Shown piece after piece: positions 1 through 12,456 of a DNA stretch of 64,000 nucleotides (its first letter is position 1; each line of letters starts with the position of its first letter). Source of the stretch: Lonsdalea britannica (GTDB lineage: Bacteria; Pseudomonadota; Gammaproteobacteria; Enterobacterales; Enterobacteriaceae); assembly GCF_002111595.1 (NCBI RefSeq), contig NZ_LUTN01000004.1:124001-188000 (forward strand), in the 5' to 3' direction. Made by a program: the position numbers and the translations under genes. The notes under the pieces are model-generated. The model saw only the letters and a program-made list of their open reading frames with translations, was not told where the DNA came from and searched no databases.

Positions 1-3000
1 GGCACCCGCATTCGCGTTTTCTGCATCGTGATTCAGCTGAGACACATCCTGTGACTGACCAGCCTGATGGCGGATGATCAGTCCCCCTTCGCTCACCGCC
101 GCTTTTGTCGTTCCTTCTGCATGGCCACTGCTGTCTTCTCCGCTTATCGGCAACGCGCTCATGTTACTCATCAGATTCGCGCCTATCGGTCCGCCGCTGC
201 TAAAACCTGCGCTCTGGTGCTCGGACTCGTATTCAGCCTGATTATGGATGTCGCTCCAGCCCAGCGTCCCCGTATCCAGCAGGTTCTTGTCCTTGTCCGC
301 CGTGCTCGCTATCACGGAGCCATCAAGCTGGGTATGGTTGCCGACCGTAATGTTATAACCCCCCTGCCCGGCAAACAGCCCAGTCTGCTCTTTCACCGAG
401 TCAAAGTTGCTGTTCACCTTGTCTCTGGACATGTTGATGCTGCCCGAGCCCGTCATTGAGCCAAAGGTGAAGCTGGCGCCCGCGCTCACGCTCTGCTGCT
501 TGGCGTCATAGCTGTTGCTATCCTGCTCGCTCGTAAGCGTCAGGTTACGGCCGACATCCGCCGTGATCGTTTCGCCATTGACCTGCGCGCCCTTCAGGGT
601 TGTATCGCGTCCGCTGGTGAGATTAATACCGCTACCCGCATCCAGCGTAGTTTCGTTGTGCGACAGTCCGTTGCCATTTTCATGACCTTTGCTGCTATTC
701 ACGCTGGCGGAAACGGTGATGCCATATCCCCCAGAACCAACGCCGATGCCTACGCCGACACTGCCGCCCTGACTACTGTTCTTACTGACGGTTTTCTCCG
801 TGTTCTGGGCTGACAACAGATTGATATCTCTGGCAGCATCCAGCGTCATATCACCCGCCGCCTTTAACTGACTGCCGGCGATGGTGATGTCGCCACTCCC
901 CTCACCGTTGTTCTTGCCTGTCGCCGTGATCGAGAGATTACGACCTGCGTTAAGCGTACTGCCCTGCGCCTGACTGCTTTCGCTATGCGTTTCGCTTTTC
1001 GACGACTGGCTACCGTAAGACAAGGTCACGCCGATAGTATTGGTAGAACCCTGTGCGGCTTTAGGATCGTCCGAAGACACGCCTGCCGCGGCGTTTTGCG
1101 CATTGGCAGATTCAGTAATCGCATTATCGTGATCCCAGGCCTGTGCTGCCTGGACACCGCTCAATGCCGCTTTCGTGCCCTGCAGTGCGCTGAGTCGACT
1201 ATCGCTTTCCTGTCTCGATTTCTGTGCTGTGCTTACCGCCGTGTTCAGCGCACTACCTACCGTTCCGGATAACGCTAACGTAAAGCCGCTTTGTTTGGAT
1301 TCGAACGTTTCATCGCGATTGACGTCGTCGCGGCCAGAGTCGATATCAACGCTGTCGCCGCTCAGACTGAGGTCTTTGCCTGCCACCAGATCGGCCCCGC
1401 CGATATGCAGTTTATCGCCCGCGGTAATGCTCACGTTCCCCTGACTACTGCCCACCGTGCTGAAGCTCTGATTCTGTAACGTTCCTTTTTCGTCAACCTC
1501 GTGGCGGGTCGACTGCTTACCGACGGTAAAGCCGATGCCGCCGCCGCTCATCAAACCGCTCTTGGTCTTTTCTTCCAGCAGATAATGAGACTCGGTTTCC
1601 GTGGCGGCAGAGATATCCACGTTATGTCCCGCCTGCAGTGCAACATCTTGGTCGGCGGCAATCGCCGAGCCGCTGACGGACAAATCATTTCCCGCATTCA
1701 CGCTGATGCTGTTGCCGCTCAGTAGCGAGCCTCGCTCCGTCGTGAAGCTATCATCCTGTACCGTGGAGCTGGCGCTCTTGTTCAAAAAGCCTTTTTTCTG
1801 AGAACGCTCTTCAAGATGTTCAGACTCTTTTTCGGTTGCGCTGTTTATCACCACATCGTTTTTGGCCTGTAGCGCAATCTCGCCGAGTTCGCTGTGCAGC
1901 GTACTGCCGGTGACGGAGAGGTCGCCCTCGCGCGCAATGGCGGTGACGCCATCCTGACCACTCAAGGTGCTGCCGACGACGACATCGCTGGCGCTGTCAA
2001 TCGTGCGCTGGCTTTGCGTCCGTCCGTCCTTTTTGTTTTCGCTATCGAAGGCGTTCGTTAACTGATGGGCCTCTTTAATCGTCACGTTATCCGCGCCGAC
2101 GCGGACCCGACCTTCCGTACTGTCGACCTGAGCGCCTTCTGCAAGCAGATCCTGACCTGCGACCAAGGTGACGCCCTTGGCGCCGCTCAATGAGCTGAGC
2201 AGCAGACGATCTTCCTCACGACTGTTGCTCACTGACGACGTGCTGCTGTTGGCCTCGAGGTGCGTGGTGTTGGTGGATTTGTCCGCCAGCAAATTGATAT
2301 CGCCGCCGGCTTGCACGCCCAGCTGGCCTCCCGCGCTGGCTTGGCTGCCGCGCAGTGTAATGTCTTGCCCGGCGTTGAGCACCAGATTTCCCCCGGCTTT
2401 CAGCTCGCTGCCCAGAGCCTGTTGCCACTCCCCGCTGAGGGTCGCCATGCGCTCACCGGCTTCTTCCATCCCGTCGCTGGTTCGATTGCCCATCGCGCCG
2501 GAAATGACCTGCAATCCATCAGACTTGAAGCTGCTTTTCGCCGCGCTGATATCCAGATTATCGCGGGCGCTCAGACTAAGGTTATTCGTCGCATCCAGCT
2601 TGGCGCCCTGCAAGTGAATATCGTTGCCGCTGAGGCTGATGTCGCTGGCGCTCATGGTGGCCTGACGCAAGGCGTCCTGAAGATTCGTGCTCAGGGTCAG
2701 GCTGTCCGCCTGAACATTAATGCTGTCCGCCTTGATATCACCGCCCTGATGCAGGAATTGCCCGGCATCAATGCTTAGCGCTTTATCGGCAAACAGATTG
2801 CCCGCATTCGTGATGCTGTCTGCGGAGAGCTGTAGCTCTCCACCGGCAATCAGTGCGCCATCGCCCGTCAGGCGCAGCGTAGATTGAGCGAGGTAAACCT
2901 TAGGCACCAGAACGGTTTGCGGACCAGCAGCCGTCTCCACCGTCTCGTCAACCATCCAGACAATATCTTGCTGCAGCGACGCAATCTGTTCCGGCGTCAG

Positions 3001-6000
3001 CGCCACGCCGGTGACCAGATGAAAGTCCTCCGCCACTTTGACGCCGTTGTTCATCAGGTTTTGGTACTGCGCCATCGCGTCTTCACCCTGAACGGACTGA
3101 CGTCCTGTCAGGCTCAGAACCTGATCGCGCACCAAGCGCTGCTCATAGAATCCGTCGCCCAAACGCTTGTGGATCGTTGAAGGGTCGTACCCGACCTGCG
3201 AAAGCAGATAATCACTGCTGATAAACTGCGTGCGGCTAGTGAAACGTTCGTCGGTGACCACCAGATAAGGGCTGCCCGTCGCCGGATTCTGACGGAACAG
3301 ACCATTGTCCGGAATCGACGTAGCGACGCTGCCGACGTGTTGCATGGCCGTTAGCGCCTGCTCGGCAGGAAGTAACGGTCGGCCCAATGAAGACGGACTA
3401 CCGGCGGTCGCCTTGCCGCCAGGATCAAGCGCCACGTTAGCCTGCTGCCCGTCGACACCCTCAACGCTAAACGCCAGCGGGTTACGTTCCCACTCGGCCC
3501 TTTCCGCCTCGGCCGCTTTTAGCGCTGCTTCCACGCTGCTGATCTGCGCCTGATTCACGGTGGTATTGGTGATGTTCGCTGCGGTGATCGCGACCTCTCC
3601 ATGACCGGAAATGATGCCGTCGATCGTCGTGAGCGCCGTGGTGGCATCGTAGTTCGTGGTGGGATACCAGTGCCGCGTGTCTCTGTCGTAGTGGTCGGCG
3701 ATGACCTCGGTGCGATGTTCGTTGACGGAGTATCCCCGGTTATCAACATTCCCACTCCCTTCAATGCCCAGATTGCCATTTGCAGTAATCACGCTGGCGT
3801 CATTGAGCAAGGTGCCGTTGATGCGCAGCGACATGTCGCCGCCCGCCAGAATCCGGGCGCCGGTCCCTTCCGCAATCAGTCTGTCACGCGTGAGCGAGCC
3901 GGTCACCGTGCGCTCACGCAGGTTGTTGTAGTCCGTCACGTTCGGCGCGCTGTAAATATCGATGTGCTTTTCCGGATCCCACTGCTCCAGGCGGCCTCGG
4001 TTGAATTCACGCCACACGGTATTTTGGTAAGGCGTCGGCACCGCGCGCTGCCAGAACCCCGTGGTTTGATAAAACGTCATGGCATAGCTGCCATCCGTGT
4101 TCGGCTGCAGGGCAAGGTAATTGACCCACATGTCCGTTAACGTTCCAGAGGTGTTTTTCACGCGGACCTGCGCACGCTTTCCAGCCGCGTCAATCGCCAG
4201 AATGGTGCCGTAAGGGTTGCTTTGTGCCTCCGCGTCATTTTGATAAGACAGCGACTGTGTGACGGGCGCGACGGTGTTCTTGTCGGGATTGACCGTTAAG
4301 TCGTAGGAACGCCAGAAATAGTTATAGCGCTGCCATTTGTAATTACTGGACTCCGCATCGCGCTCAATGCTCAGCCCCACGCGCTCATTGGTTAACCGCT
4401 GAGCATCAATCGTCACATCGCCATCCGCCTCGATCGCGCTGGCCCGGTTCTCGATAAGATCGTTACTGCCCAACTGTAAGCTGCCGCCGCTGAAAATCAG
4501 CGCGCCATCGCGGTTAGTCAGACGTTCATTACCGCGTAGATTAAGCGACTGAGTCGCCGCCAGCACCGCCCCCGAACCGTAGTTATCAATGACGCGGCCG
4601 CGCAGGGTCACGTTATCGCCCATCACCGCATTCGGGTTATCCAACGTGTCGAAATCAAGCGTCATCGCGTCCGCTTCAATCCGTCCACGGTTGGTCAATT
4701 GCCCGGTCATGATCTGCAGTGACTTGCCGACCAGAGCGCCTTGGTTATTAAAGTGGGTGCTGTTGAGGGTCAGATCGCCGGGAAGCAGCCAGTCCGTCAA
4801 ATTGGTTAAAACGCCACCAACGGAGAACGTAAGCGCGCCGTTGCTGCTTAACGTGTCGCCTGCACGCTGGGTATAGTCCTGCTGTACGCTGAGGCTTAAC
4901 GCCTGCTGGCTCTGCAACGTACCGCCCTGATTGTTCAGTGACAAGGCATCGAGAACCATCGATGCCCCGCTCTGCATCACACCGCTTGGGTTCAAAACCG
5001 ACAGCGCCGACGCCGAGCGCGACAGACGGTTGCCGATCGCGTTAATGCTGAGCGGCCCGTTCGCGATAACCCGCCCCTGACTGTTATCTAACTGGGTGAG
5101 TCCCATCAGCGTCAGCGCCCCGGCGCTTTGCAGGCGACCGGCCGTGTTATCCGCTTCACGCGCGGTCACCCCTGTACGCGTTGTCCCCAGGATCAGCCCG
5201 CCATCGCGGTTATTCACCGTGTCACTTTGAATATCCAGCGCGCCCTGACTGCTGATGGTGCCTTGTCCGCTATTGTTCAGCTGTGGGGCGTTGAGCGTAA
5301 AGTCTTGCGTGGAAACCAGCTGTCCCGCAGAGTTATTGACCTGATTGGCGGTCAACGTCAGCGCATTGCCGCTGTGGACTTTACCCTGCTGGTTATTCAG
5401 CGTATCGACGCGGTATGTCCCCGCGCCCTGGCTGATGAGCGTTCCGCCCGCGTTGTCCAACAGCGGCGCATTGACCGTCAGTCCGCCTTGGCTGCTGACG
5501 ACCCCGTTCTGGTTGTTCAGATGTTGGGCGGTAATGCGCTGATCGCCGTTGCTGCGCAGTGCTCCGCCCTGATTGCTGAGCTCTCCCGACGCGTTCAGCA
5601 CCAGCTGTTGCTGACTGTCTAATGTGCCGCCATCGTTTTGAAGGGATTGCGCATTCAGCGTCAGCGTTTCACCGCTTTGCAGCTTGCCTTGCTGATTATC
5701 GAGCTGTGTTCCCACATTGAGATCAAGCTGCTTCTGGCTATACAGCACACCGCCCTGCGTGTTATCCAGCTTTTGCGCCGCCAGACTGAAGCCTTCGCCT
5801 GCCAGCCAGTGACCGCCCGCATTATTCACAGCGCCGGTGCTCTCGTCCGCCGTATTGCCCCGCACATTCAGCTGATTCTGCGCGCTGACCTTACCCGCAC
5901 GGTTATCGATATCGCCCGCCACCCTTAAGGCCATGTCTGAGGCTGACTGCAATGTCCCCTGATGGTTAGTCAACGCCGCTGCCGTCAGCTGTGCATTCTG

Positions 6001-9000
6001 CTGCGTCTGTACGCTGCCTTGCGTATTGTCGAAACGAGCGGCATTGGCGCGCCATTCCCCCTGACTACCCATCCACCCCTGATCGTTCAGGATGTCTTGT
6101 GCCGCCAGCGTTTGAGAGGATTGACTGAAAATGCGTCCGCTGCCGTTATCCAGCGTCTCCGTCAGTTGCATGTCCAAACTGCCCAACGCGTTGACCGCTC
6201 CCTGCGCGTTGTACAGATTAGCGGCGCGCGCCACGGTAGATCCCTGACTGGTTAACTGACCGCCCTGATTATCCCAGTCTGATGACAAATCGAAGGAAAG
6301 CGCTTGCTGCCCCAGCACCACGCCCTGCTGACGGTTAGTTACCCGTCCGCCGTTTAGCGCCAGATCGCCGCTACTTTGCAGTGAGCCGCCGTCGTTGTTC
6401 AATAAGCTGGTCGACGCTCCCTGCCAGTTGAGGTCGCCCTGAGCGGTCAACATCCCCGCCTGGTTGGTGACATCGGCCGTCGTGTTCAGTGATAACCCGC
6501 CGCCTGACTGAAGCCGCCCCTCGGTGTTATCGAGATTGCGGGCCGTGGCGACCACTCGGCTGCCGCCTTGCGCGATCCCGCCCTGATTGTTCCAGTCGCC
6601 TTCGGTCTGAACTTCAAGCTTATCGGCGGCTTCAAGCAGTCCGGCGCTATTATCCAATCCGCCCTGTACCTGCAAATTCAGATTTTGGCCCGCGATAACC
6701 TTGCCCTGCGCGTTATCGAGCTGTTTGGCCGTGACGTCCAGCCCGGCCGCGCTGGCTTCCCCGCCCCGATTGGTCAACAGACCGTCGGTATGAAGAACCA
6801 GTTTCTCACCTGAGGACAGCAGTCCCTGCGTATTATTCAACGCCTGCGCCGCATTCACCGCCAGCGAGCGCTGGCCTATCACCGACCCTTTTTCATTCGA
6901 CAGACTCGCCGCGTCGACGTTAAGCGTCGTCGCGCTGATTTCCCCCGCCTGATTGTTGACTGCGCCTGCGGCGTCCAACGATAGACGATCGCCGGAAAGA
7001 AGCTTGCCGCTCCCGTTGTTCAGGTTATTGGCCGTCGCACTCAGCAACGTTTCGCTTTGCGCGGTACCGCCCTCGTTGTTCCAGTCACCCTCGGTCTGAA
7101 TATTCAGATCCTGCCCGGCCCCAATAAAGCCCTGCTGGTTATCGAGCCCCTGCTGCGCGGTCAGTTGCAGATTCTGCTGACTGATAACCCGCCCAAGGTT
7201 GTTATTCAAACGTTGGGCCGTGAGCTGTAACTGTTCGCCGCCAAGAACCCCAGCGTCGTTATCGATATGTCCTGCCGACAGGCTGAGATCCTGGCTCGCC
7301 AGCAGCGTGCCGTGGTCGTTATCGACATCGCCCGCGCTGTCGATATGCAGCGCCGATTGGCTTTTAAGCGATCCAGCCTGATTCTTCAGCGCCCCGACAT
7401 TGAGCGTCAGATCGCCATTGCTGCCCAGCACCCCGTCGCTATTATTCAGCAATCCTTCGACACCCCACGCCCGTGCCTGAGTGTCTAATGACACCAGTCG
7501 GCCACTTTGGTTATCGAGCGTGCCGGCAAAGAGGCTTAGGTTGTTCGCCTCAATGTTACCGCCAGTATTATCAAGTGCTCCGTTTAACTTAAATCGGCTT
7601 TCTCCGGTATCAGCCTGTACCCAGACCGCCTGCTGGTTGGACATATTGTTGCCGTCCACCGCCCAGGTCCCACCTTGACCTGCGCCTGCCGGGCATCAAT
7701 ATCTCCCGAGGTATCAATAGTGAACTGCTGGCTGTCGACTTTGGCTTGCTGCAATCCGACGCCGCCACTTTGTGCGGTAACCGTCGCACGCTTGGCGGCA
7801 AGCTGCGCCTGACTGATATCGACGCGCTTTCCGGTCAACGCGACATTTTTCTGACTCAACAGGCTACCGCTGCTGCGCACGTCGCCCTGGCTGGTCAGCG
7901 TGAGATCGGCATCATTGACCAACGTACTGTTGGCATCACTCCCTGCCAGCAGGTGCCCGGTATTTTCAATTCCCCCGGCAGCAGAAAGCTGAACATCTCC
8001 GGCCGCCGCCAGCGTACCGGACTGTTTAATCGAGCCCGCGCGGCTCTGAACATTCAGCGTGCCGCCGCTGTGTAATTTGCCGTCGTGCTCAATATCGTTG
8101 TTGGCCGTGAGGCTGATGGACTCTCCCGCCTGCGTCACCGCGTCCTGCTGAGCAGGCTGCCAGACCAATCGGCCTTCACTGCTGACGGTCAGCGTTTTTC
8201 CTGCCTGCAGTTGACCGCCCTGATTGCGGACGCCGACGCCCGCTTCCGTGCCGATCATATGAATCTGGCCGCTGTACATGCCCCCCATCTGGCCCATATC
8301 GATAGCCAGCTCGGGTTTAGCCTCGTCCGACGCCGCAGAAGGCTCGACGGTTCCACCGTCTGCGCTGACACGGTTGCGACCGGCGACAACGTTGATTTTC
8401 TCTTTGGCCCAGACGCCCGCATTCACCTCGAACGCACGGGCCAGAACATCGACATATTCCGTATCATGCCGGGAATCGCCATTCAGCCCGCCGCCTTCAA
8501 TACGCACAACGCCGCGCTCAACCTGATAACCGGCCAGGCTGCCATCCGCATTGAGTTGGGGTTTACCGGTCGTCAGGGTCATGCGCCCCGCGTTGATCGT
8601 CCCACAACCGTCGCAGACGATCCCTGCGGGGTTAGCCACGATGACCTGAGCGCGTCCTCCCGCGACTTCCATATAGCCGCGAAGCTGGCTGGGATTGGTG
8701 CTACTGACTTCATTCAGGATGACTTTGGCGGGCGCGCTACCGCCATTCAGGTTGGGGTTGCCCTGAATCATCCCCGCCATCTGGGTAGAGGTCATTGCCG
8801 ACGAGTTATTGAGAATCGCCCCTTTTTGATCGACATCGAACTGGCTGTACTGGTTGTGGGAAATCCCGGCCTGATTCGGCGCGGTGATATTAACCTGAGG
8901 AAGACCATTCTGCGTGGCGATGACGTCAGGTCGTTGACCCGCCGCCGCACCGTTATCCGCCACAATGCCCGCCGCCAGCGTCGGACCGGCGAACAACGCC

Positions 9001-9164
9001 AGCCCCAGCATCCATACCGCACGACGAACCGTCACCCACAGACGCGCGGAGCCCGGACCGCGGGTCTGACCCGGCTCGCTGCTGCAACTGCGCGCCAGTT
9101 CAGAAACAACGCGTAACTCGCCGTGCGTACGGCTAAAAATAAGACGGTAACAATGCTTGTTCAT
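1..9164 (-). pseudogene. CdiA/FhaB-type two-partner-secretion exoprotein, frameshifted, 3' end outside window
   Basis: This is a giant filamentous haemagglutinin or contact-dependent-inhibition type exoprotein. It starts with an extended signal region (residues 1-25, then a hydrophobic stretch ending near residue 65). A TPS secretion domain follows, with the NPNL motif at 136-139, NPAGI at 178-182 and CDGCG at 184-188. Most of the rest is beta-helix repeats rich in LDNQ/GxL patterns. One base appears to be missing near 7671 (the frame changes within the AAGGTGGGA stretch). After that the frame is open to position 1 with no stop, giving about 3055 residues in the window. The part nearest position 1 resembles the region just before the pretoxin domain, so the variable toxin tip and any immunity gene lie beyond the window. 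The transporter gene lies 72 bases upstream in the same orientation. Whether it is a toxin carrier or an adhesin cannot be decided here. Confidence 0.88.
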
Positions 9165-9236
9165 GACTTCCTTCCGTGAAAAAGGTTAATCCCTGGAATA
9201 ACAACAAAAAAATGGCAGCGAACCTGATAGCGAGGA

Positions 9237-10949
9237 TCACATTTCAACGTTGATGCTGAAGCCCGCCGTCGCGCCTGATGTGTGGAAAGCGTCTGGCTTC
9301 ACGAGCGGTACGCCCGCGAAAAGGTCATAGCTGATATGCTGCCAAAGGGCGCCGCGGATCCCCACGGCCGAGCCAGCCAACTGATGCCCGACCAGATCGC
9401 GAGCGCCGGGACCGCCCACGCGCCCATAATCCAGCGCCAGATAGAGTTCATGTCCCCGAGAACCGATGTTCCAGCCTAATTCGTTACGCCAGACAATCCC
9501 CCGCTCACCAGACAGCATCTGCTCGCCATCAAAGCCGCGCACCGTGTAACGCCCGGCGATAGCCAGACGTTCCTGCGGGGTTAAGGCGTTCGCGCTCCAC
9601 TGTCCGCGCACGCTGGTGTAGTAACGCAGAGGCTGATCGATAAAGGAGAACGGTTGATTGATACTCACGTCGCCCAGCAGCAATCCTGTCCGCGCACTGC
9701 CGCTATGCGTTTTCTCTTCAGGCGCAGGCGTCGCGCCATACGCGCCCGTCCCACGACGCCAGCTGACATTGGCGTCGACCGTGGTATCGCCGAAATAACT
9801 GCGCTGATTGACGCCCAGCTCCCAGCCCGCGGTGCGACGGCGCTGCTGTTCAATCTCAACGCCATTGACGGCGTTTGTGGCGTGTTTGCGGTAGGTCCGC
9901 AGGTTGAGCGTGGTTTTATGTGACTGATTGCGGAAGAGCAATCGTGAAACGGTCGCGACGACGTTGTCGCTTTTTCCGTTATAGCTCAGCACTTCATTCG
10001 CATTGGGAATATTTTGATGGTAGGTATAGTCGCTATAGTTCGCTGAAAACGCCCAGTAGCCCACCGGGAAGAAGTAATTCAGCGTATGCGAGCGATTGCC
10101 GTACGGCCCCTGAGCAAACATGTCCCTACCCATATTGGCGTAAAACAAATCGTTTTGTGCGAAAGGCGCATCGATAGCGAGCGTGGCGTTTCCCAGATAA
10201 CGGCCTGTACTTTCAGAACCGCTGTCATCCAGCCCAAGACTCAGACGAATCGGACGCTTCCCTTGCCAATTGACCAACAAATCACTGGAGCCCTCCTTCT
10301 CTCCTGGCACAATCTGAATATCTGCACTGGCACTGGGGACGCGCTTGAAGTTTTCCAGTCCTTGCTCGACATCCCGCAAATTGAGAATATCGCCGCGCGA
10401 TGCCGGGATGGCATTCCATAACCGCCCACGCCACGACGTCGGTTGACCGAAACGAATATCGCCGATGTGACCCGGCTGAAGGGTCAGTGTCAGAGTCCCT
10501 TGGGTTAAGTCCTGCTCCTGCGCCATCACTCGGGTGGTGACGTAACCTTCAGCAAGAATGGCATTCTGCACTTTGTTGATGGCAAGCATGATCCCCTGAC
10601 TACCAAGACAACGGCCTTTGGCGTCATCGGCAGACGCCAACGCCCACTGGAACTGTTCGGAAGATTCACCCTGTAACGCGATGTGATTAATGGCAAAACA
10701 GGGAGTTTCGTGTGCCGGGTAGCCCGGTAACACGGCGTCAGGCATGCTAAGACGGACATCTGCCTGCGGGGTGTTCTGCTCTCGCAGCGCACGCTCTCGC
10801 TCTTGCTGGCGGAGCTGCTCGCGAGCATCAATAGCGGCGGTCCCTTGCATGGGCGCCTCGGTGATGCCTGCCGCCATCACCGAGGAAGCATAGGCAAGCA
10901 CCGTTGCAGCTAACACTGGGGAGATTGACTTTGAATAAGAAAAACACAT
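9237..10949 (-). CDS. TpsB outer-membrane transporter (ShlB/FhaC/CdiB family)
   Basis: This 570-residue protein is the outer-membrane partner that exports the exoprotein encoded just downstream. A signal peptide ends around residue 27 (VMAAG). Next comes a basic, Gln/Arg-rich segment (45-58), as seen in the N-terminal plug helix region of this family. A POTRA-type domain spans roughly 80-160, and a 16-stranded barrel fills the C-terminal half. The conserved VRGF motif of the barrel loop that reaches into the pore is at 470-473, and the protein ends in an aromatic/hydrophobic strand. The length is normal for the family and the gene is intact. The order tpsB-tpsA in one transcriptional unit is typical of CDI and haemagglutinin loci. 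Confidence 0.92.
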   Translation of the reverse strand: MCFSYSKSISPVLAATVLAYASSVMAAGITEAPMQGTAAIDAREQLRQQERERALREQNTPQADVRLSMPDAVLPGYPAHETPCFAINHIALQGESSEQFQWALASADDAKGRCLGSQGIMLAINKVQNAILAEGYVTTRVMAQEQDLTQGTLTLTLQPGHIGDIRFGQPTSWRGRLWNAIPASRGDILNLRDVEQGLENFKRVPSASADIQIVPGEKEGSSDLLVNWQGKRPIRLSLGLDDSGSESTGRYLGNATLAIDAPFAQNDLFYANMGRDMFAQGPYGNRSHTLNYFFPVGYWAFSANYSDYTYHQNIPNANEVLSYNGKSDNVVATVSRLLFRNQSHKTTLNLRTYRKHATNAVNGVEIEQQRRRTAGWELGVNQRSYFGDTTVDANVSWRRGTGAYGATPAPEEKTHSGSARTGLLLGDVSINQPFSFIDQPLRYYTSVRGQWSANALTPQERLAIAGRYTVRGFDGEQMLSGERGIVWRNELGWNIGSRGHELYLALDYGRVGGPGARDLVGHQLAGSAVGIRGALWQHISYDLFAGVPLVKPDAFHTSGATAGFSINVEM

Positions 10950-11174
10950 CAGAAAAATCCCTTTAATGAAAAGATTTCATCCATTAATCGTAAGATTGTG
11001 TAAATTTCGACGTATTATTCATTCGGCGGTATTAAAAGCAAGCATATTATGTGCGTCATACAGTCAATACCCGATGGTGTTTTTTTTATCCCCCTGAAAA
11101 TCAGTAAGATCTTCTGATTCCCCTCAACGCAGCCCTTCCCCTCAGAACTCGCCTCTCGCTTTCCACCAAACTAA

Positions 11175-11190
11175 TGTGAAGAAAATCACA
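11175..11190. promoter_or_regulatory. Predicted CRP-binding site, perfect core
   Basis: The sequence has TGTGA and TCACA half sites separated by six bases, a perfect match to the CRP consensus. It lies about 290 bases before the start of the phosphofructokinase-like gene, and about 225 bases upstream of tpsB on the other side. Catabolite activation of the PTS operon is the simplest reading, but the distance is long, so a role for tpsB cannot be excluded. Confidence 0.6.
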
Positions 11191-11309
11191 AAAGCAGCAT
11201 CCGATTTTCTGAGCAAAACCGCCTCGCCTGTTCGTCAAACGTTCTATAAACAAAACATATGTAAAACAAATAATTACTCGTCGTCATTAAAAGGCTTGAG
11301 TCAAAATAG

Positions 11310-11325
11310 CGTGACATCCATCACA
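11310..11325. promoter_or_regulatory. Second predicted CRP-binding site
   Basis: GTGA and TCAC cores are spaced six bases apart; the outer first position is C instead of T. It sits about 140 bases upstream of the PTS operon start and 135 bases from the first site. Two sites on this side favour control of the sugar operon by CRP-cAMP. Confidence 0.5.
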
Positions 11326-11466
11326 AAATCAGAGGCTAAAACAGCCTGTCAAGCCTCGCCACCCGAGTGAAATGTTGCATAAGTGTGACATGCTCCAAAA
11401 AAATTAATCCCCCCGTCTCTACTATCGATCCCACAGTCACTGAGGAATATTCATCCGAGGTCAACC

Positions 11467-12447
11467 ATGAGAATAGGATTGGTACTAAGCGGCGGCGATG
11501 TCAGCGGTATGAATAATTTTCTATTCCAGATCAACCGGATGACCGAATCTGACATGGTCATTTACGACGGCGGAATTAATGGGCTGATCGAAAATCGCTG
11601 CAAAGACATCGCGCGTCGCGATCTGATCGATCTGTCCCTCTCGTCAGTACCGCTGGTGGCGTCAGGACGAAAAGAGGATAAGTGCCGGAAATCCGACTAC
11701 GAGAAAATCGCAAAGAACATTCGCCATAAAAAACTGGATTGTCTGATTATGGGCGGCGGCGATGGTTCTTTTCAGTTTTTGAAGACATTGAGCCGCTACG
11801 GCATCTGCTGCTACGGCGTGGGAATGACGATAGATAACGATATCGACGGTGACAGTTACACCATCGGATTTTCCACCGCCTGCGAACAGGTCATTAGTGA
11901 AGTCGCCAAATTGCGGAATACCGGGCGAGGCCTGCCGGGACGCATATTCATTATCGAACTGCTCGGCGGCTACTGCGGCGAACTGACATTGCAGGCGGCG
12001 TTAAAAAGTAATGCGGACATTGCGCTTATTCCAGAGTCCCTTTGGGATATTAATGTACTGGCGGAAACGATAAAGCAAAAAATCAAAATTCAGAACAGCG
12101 TCATTATTTTATGTTCTGAAGGATATACCAAAGAGTATACCCCCGGATTTCAGGGGGCGATTGATACCATGATTGGAAAAATAGAACACAAGGTAGGAAT
12201 ACGAATTCGAAAAACGATTCTGGGATACGGTTTAAGGAATGGCACGCCGACGGGAGAGGAGATCATTCAGGGCGCTATTCTCGCAGAAGAGGTCGTCAGA
12301 TGTATTCACAGCGGCCTGACCAATAAAATTGTTGTCATCAACAATAACAATAAAGCCATACCGATAGATCTTGAAAACATTAAAAAACGATTGGTGGACG
12401 AAGATAGTTATCTCTACAAGCTCGCTAAAATAAATCACCTTATCTGA
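11467..12447 (+). CDS. 6-phosphofructokinase family sugar-phosphate kinase
   Basis: This 326-residue protein belongs to the ATP-dependent PfkA family, which phosphorylates ketohexose 6-phosphates at carbon 1. Family motifs are present: the N-terminal GGDxxGMN nucleotide loop (9-16), GGDGS (107-111) and the TIDND catalytic loop (131-135) with its proton-abstracting Asp. A conserved GYCGEL segment follows. It is the first gene of the PTS operon and is followed by IIB after 9 bases. Because the operon also has a LacD-type bisphosphate aldolase, it probably acts on the 6-phosphate of the imported sugar (for example tagatose 6-phosphate) and need not be the housekeeping glycolytic enzyme. The length is close to that of E. 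coli PfkA (320). Substrate is inferred from context only. Confidence 0.85.
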   Translation: MRIGLVLSGGDVSGMNNFLFQINRMTESDMVIYDGGINGLIENRCKDIARRDLIDLSLSSVPLVASGRKEDKCRKSDYEKIAKNIRHKKLDCLIMGGGDGSFQFLKTLSRYGICCYGVGMTIDNDIDGDSYTIGFSTACEQVISEVAKLRNTGRGLPGRIFIIELLGGYCGELTLQAALKSNADIALIPESLWDINVLAETIKQKIKIQNSVIILCSEGYTKEYTPGFQGAIDTMIGKIEHKVGIRIRKTILGYGLRNGTPTGEEIIQGAILAEEVVRCIHSGLTNKIVVINNNNKAIPIDLENIKKRLVDEDSYLYKLAKINHLI

Positions 12448-12456
12448 GGTAATATT

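Larger units (their letters stand above)
10950..11466. other. Divergent intergenic region between tpsB and the PTS operon
   Basis: These 517 bases separate tpsB (leftward) from the PTS operon (rightward). They are AT-rich and hold two CRP-like palindromes, listed separately, and a further TGTGA half site near 11393. The only open stretch of note (about 11176-11370) overlaps the first palindrome, has low-complexity content and is not credible as a gene. Confidence 0.7.

Noticed and set aside
1-7600. Apparent DNA repeats that could suggest a CRISPR array or tandem repeat
   Set aside because: The recurring patterns (for example around TTGTTATCGA and CGCCCTGATT) are codon-phased, irregular in spacing and encode beta-helix repeats of the exoprotein.
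8085-9116. A 343-codon open frame on the plus strand
   Set aside because: It is antisense to the well-supported TPS domain of the exoprotein, and its content is the reverse shadow of a GC-rich gene with no recognisable family.
11176-11370. A 64-codon open frame upstream of the PTS operon
   Set aside because: It begins inside a perfect CRP palindrome, has no good ribosome site and shows low-complexity Ser/Lys-rich content.
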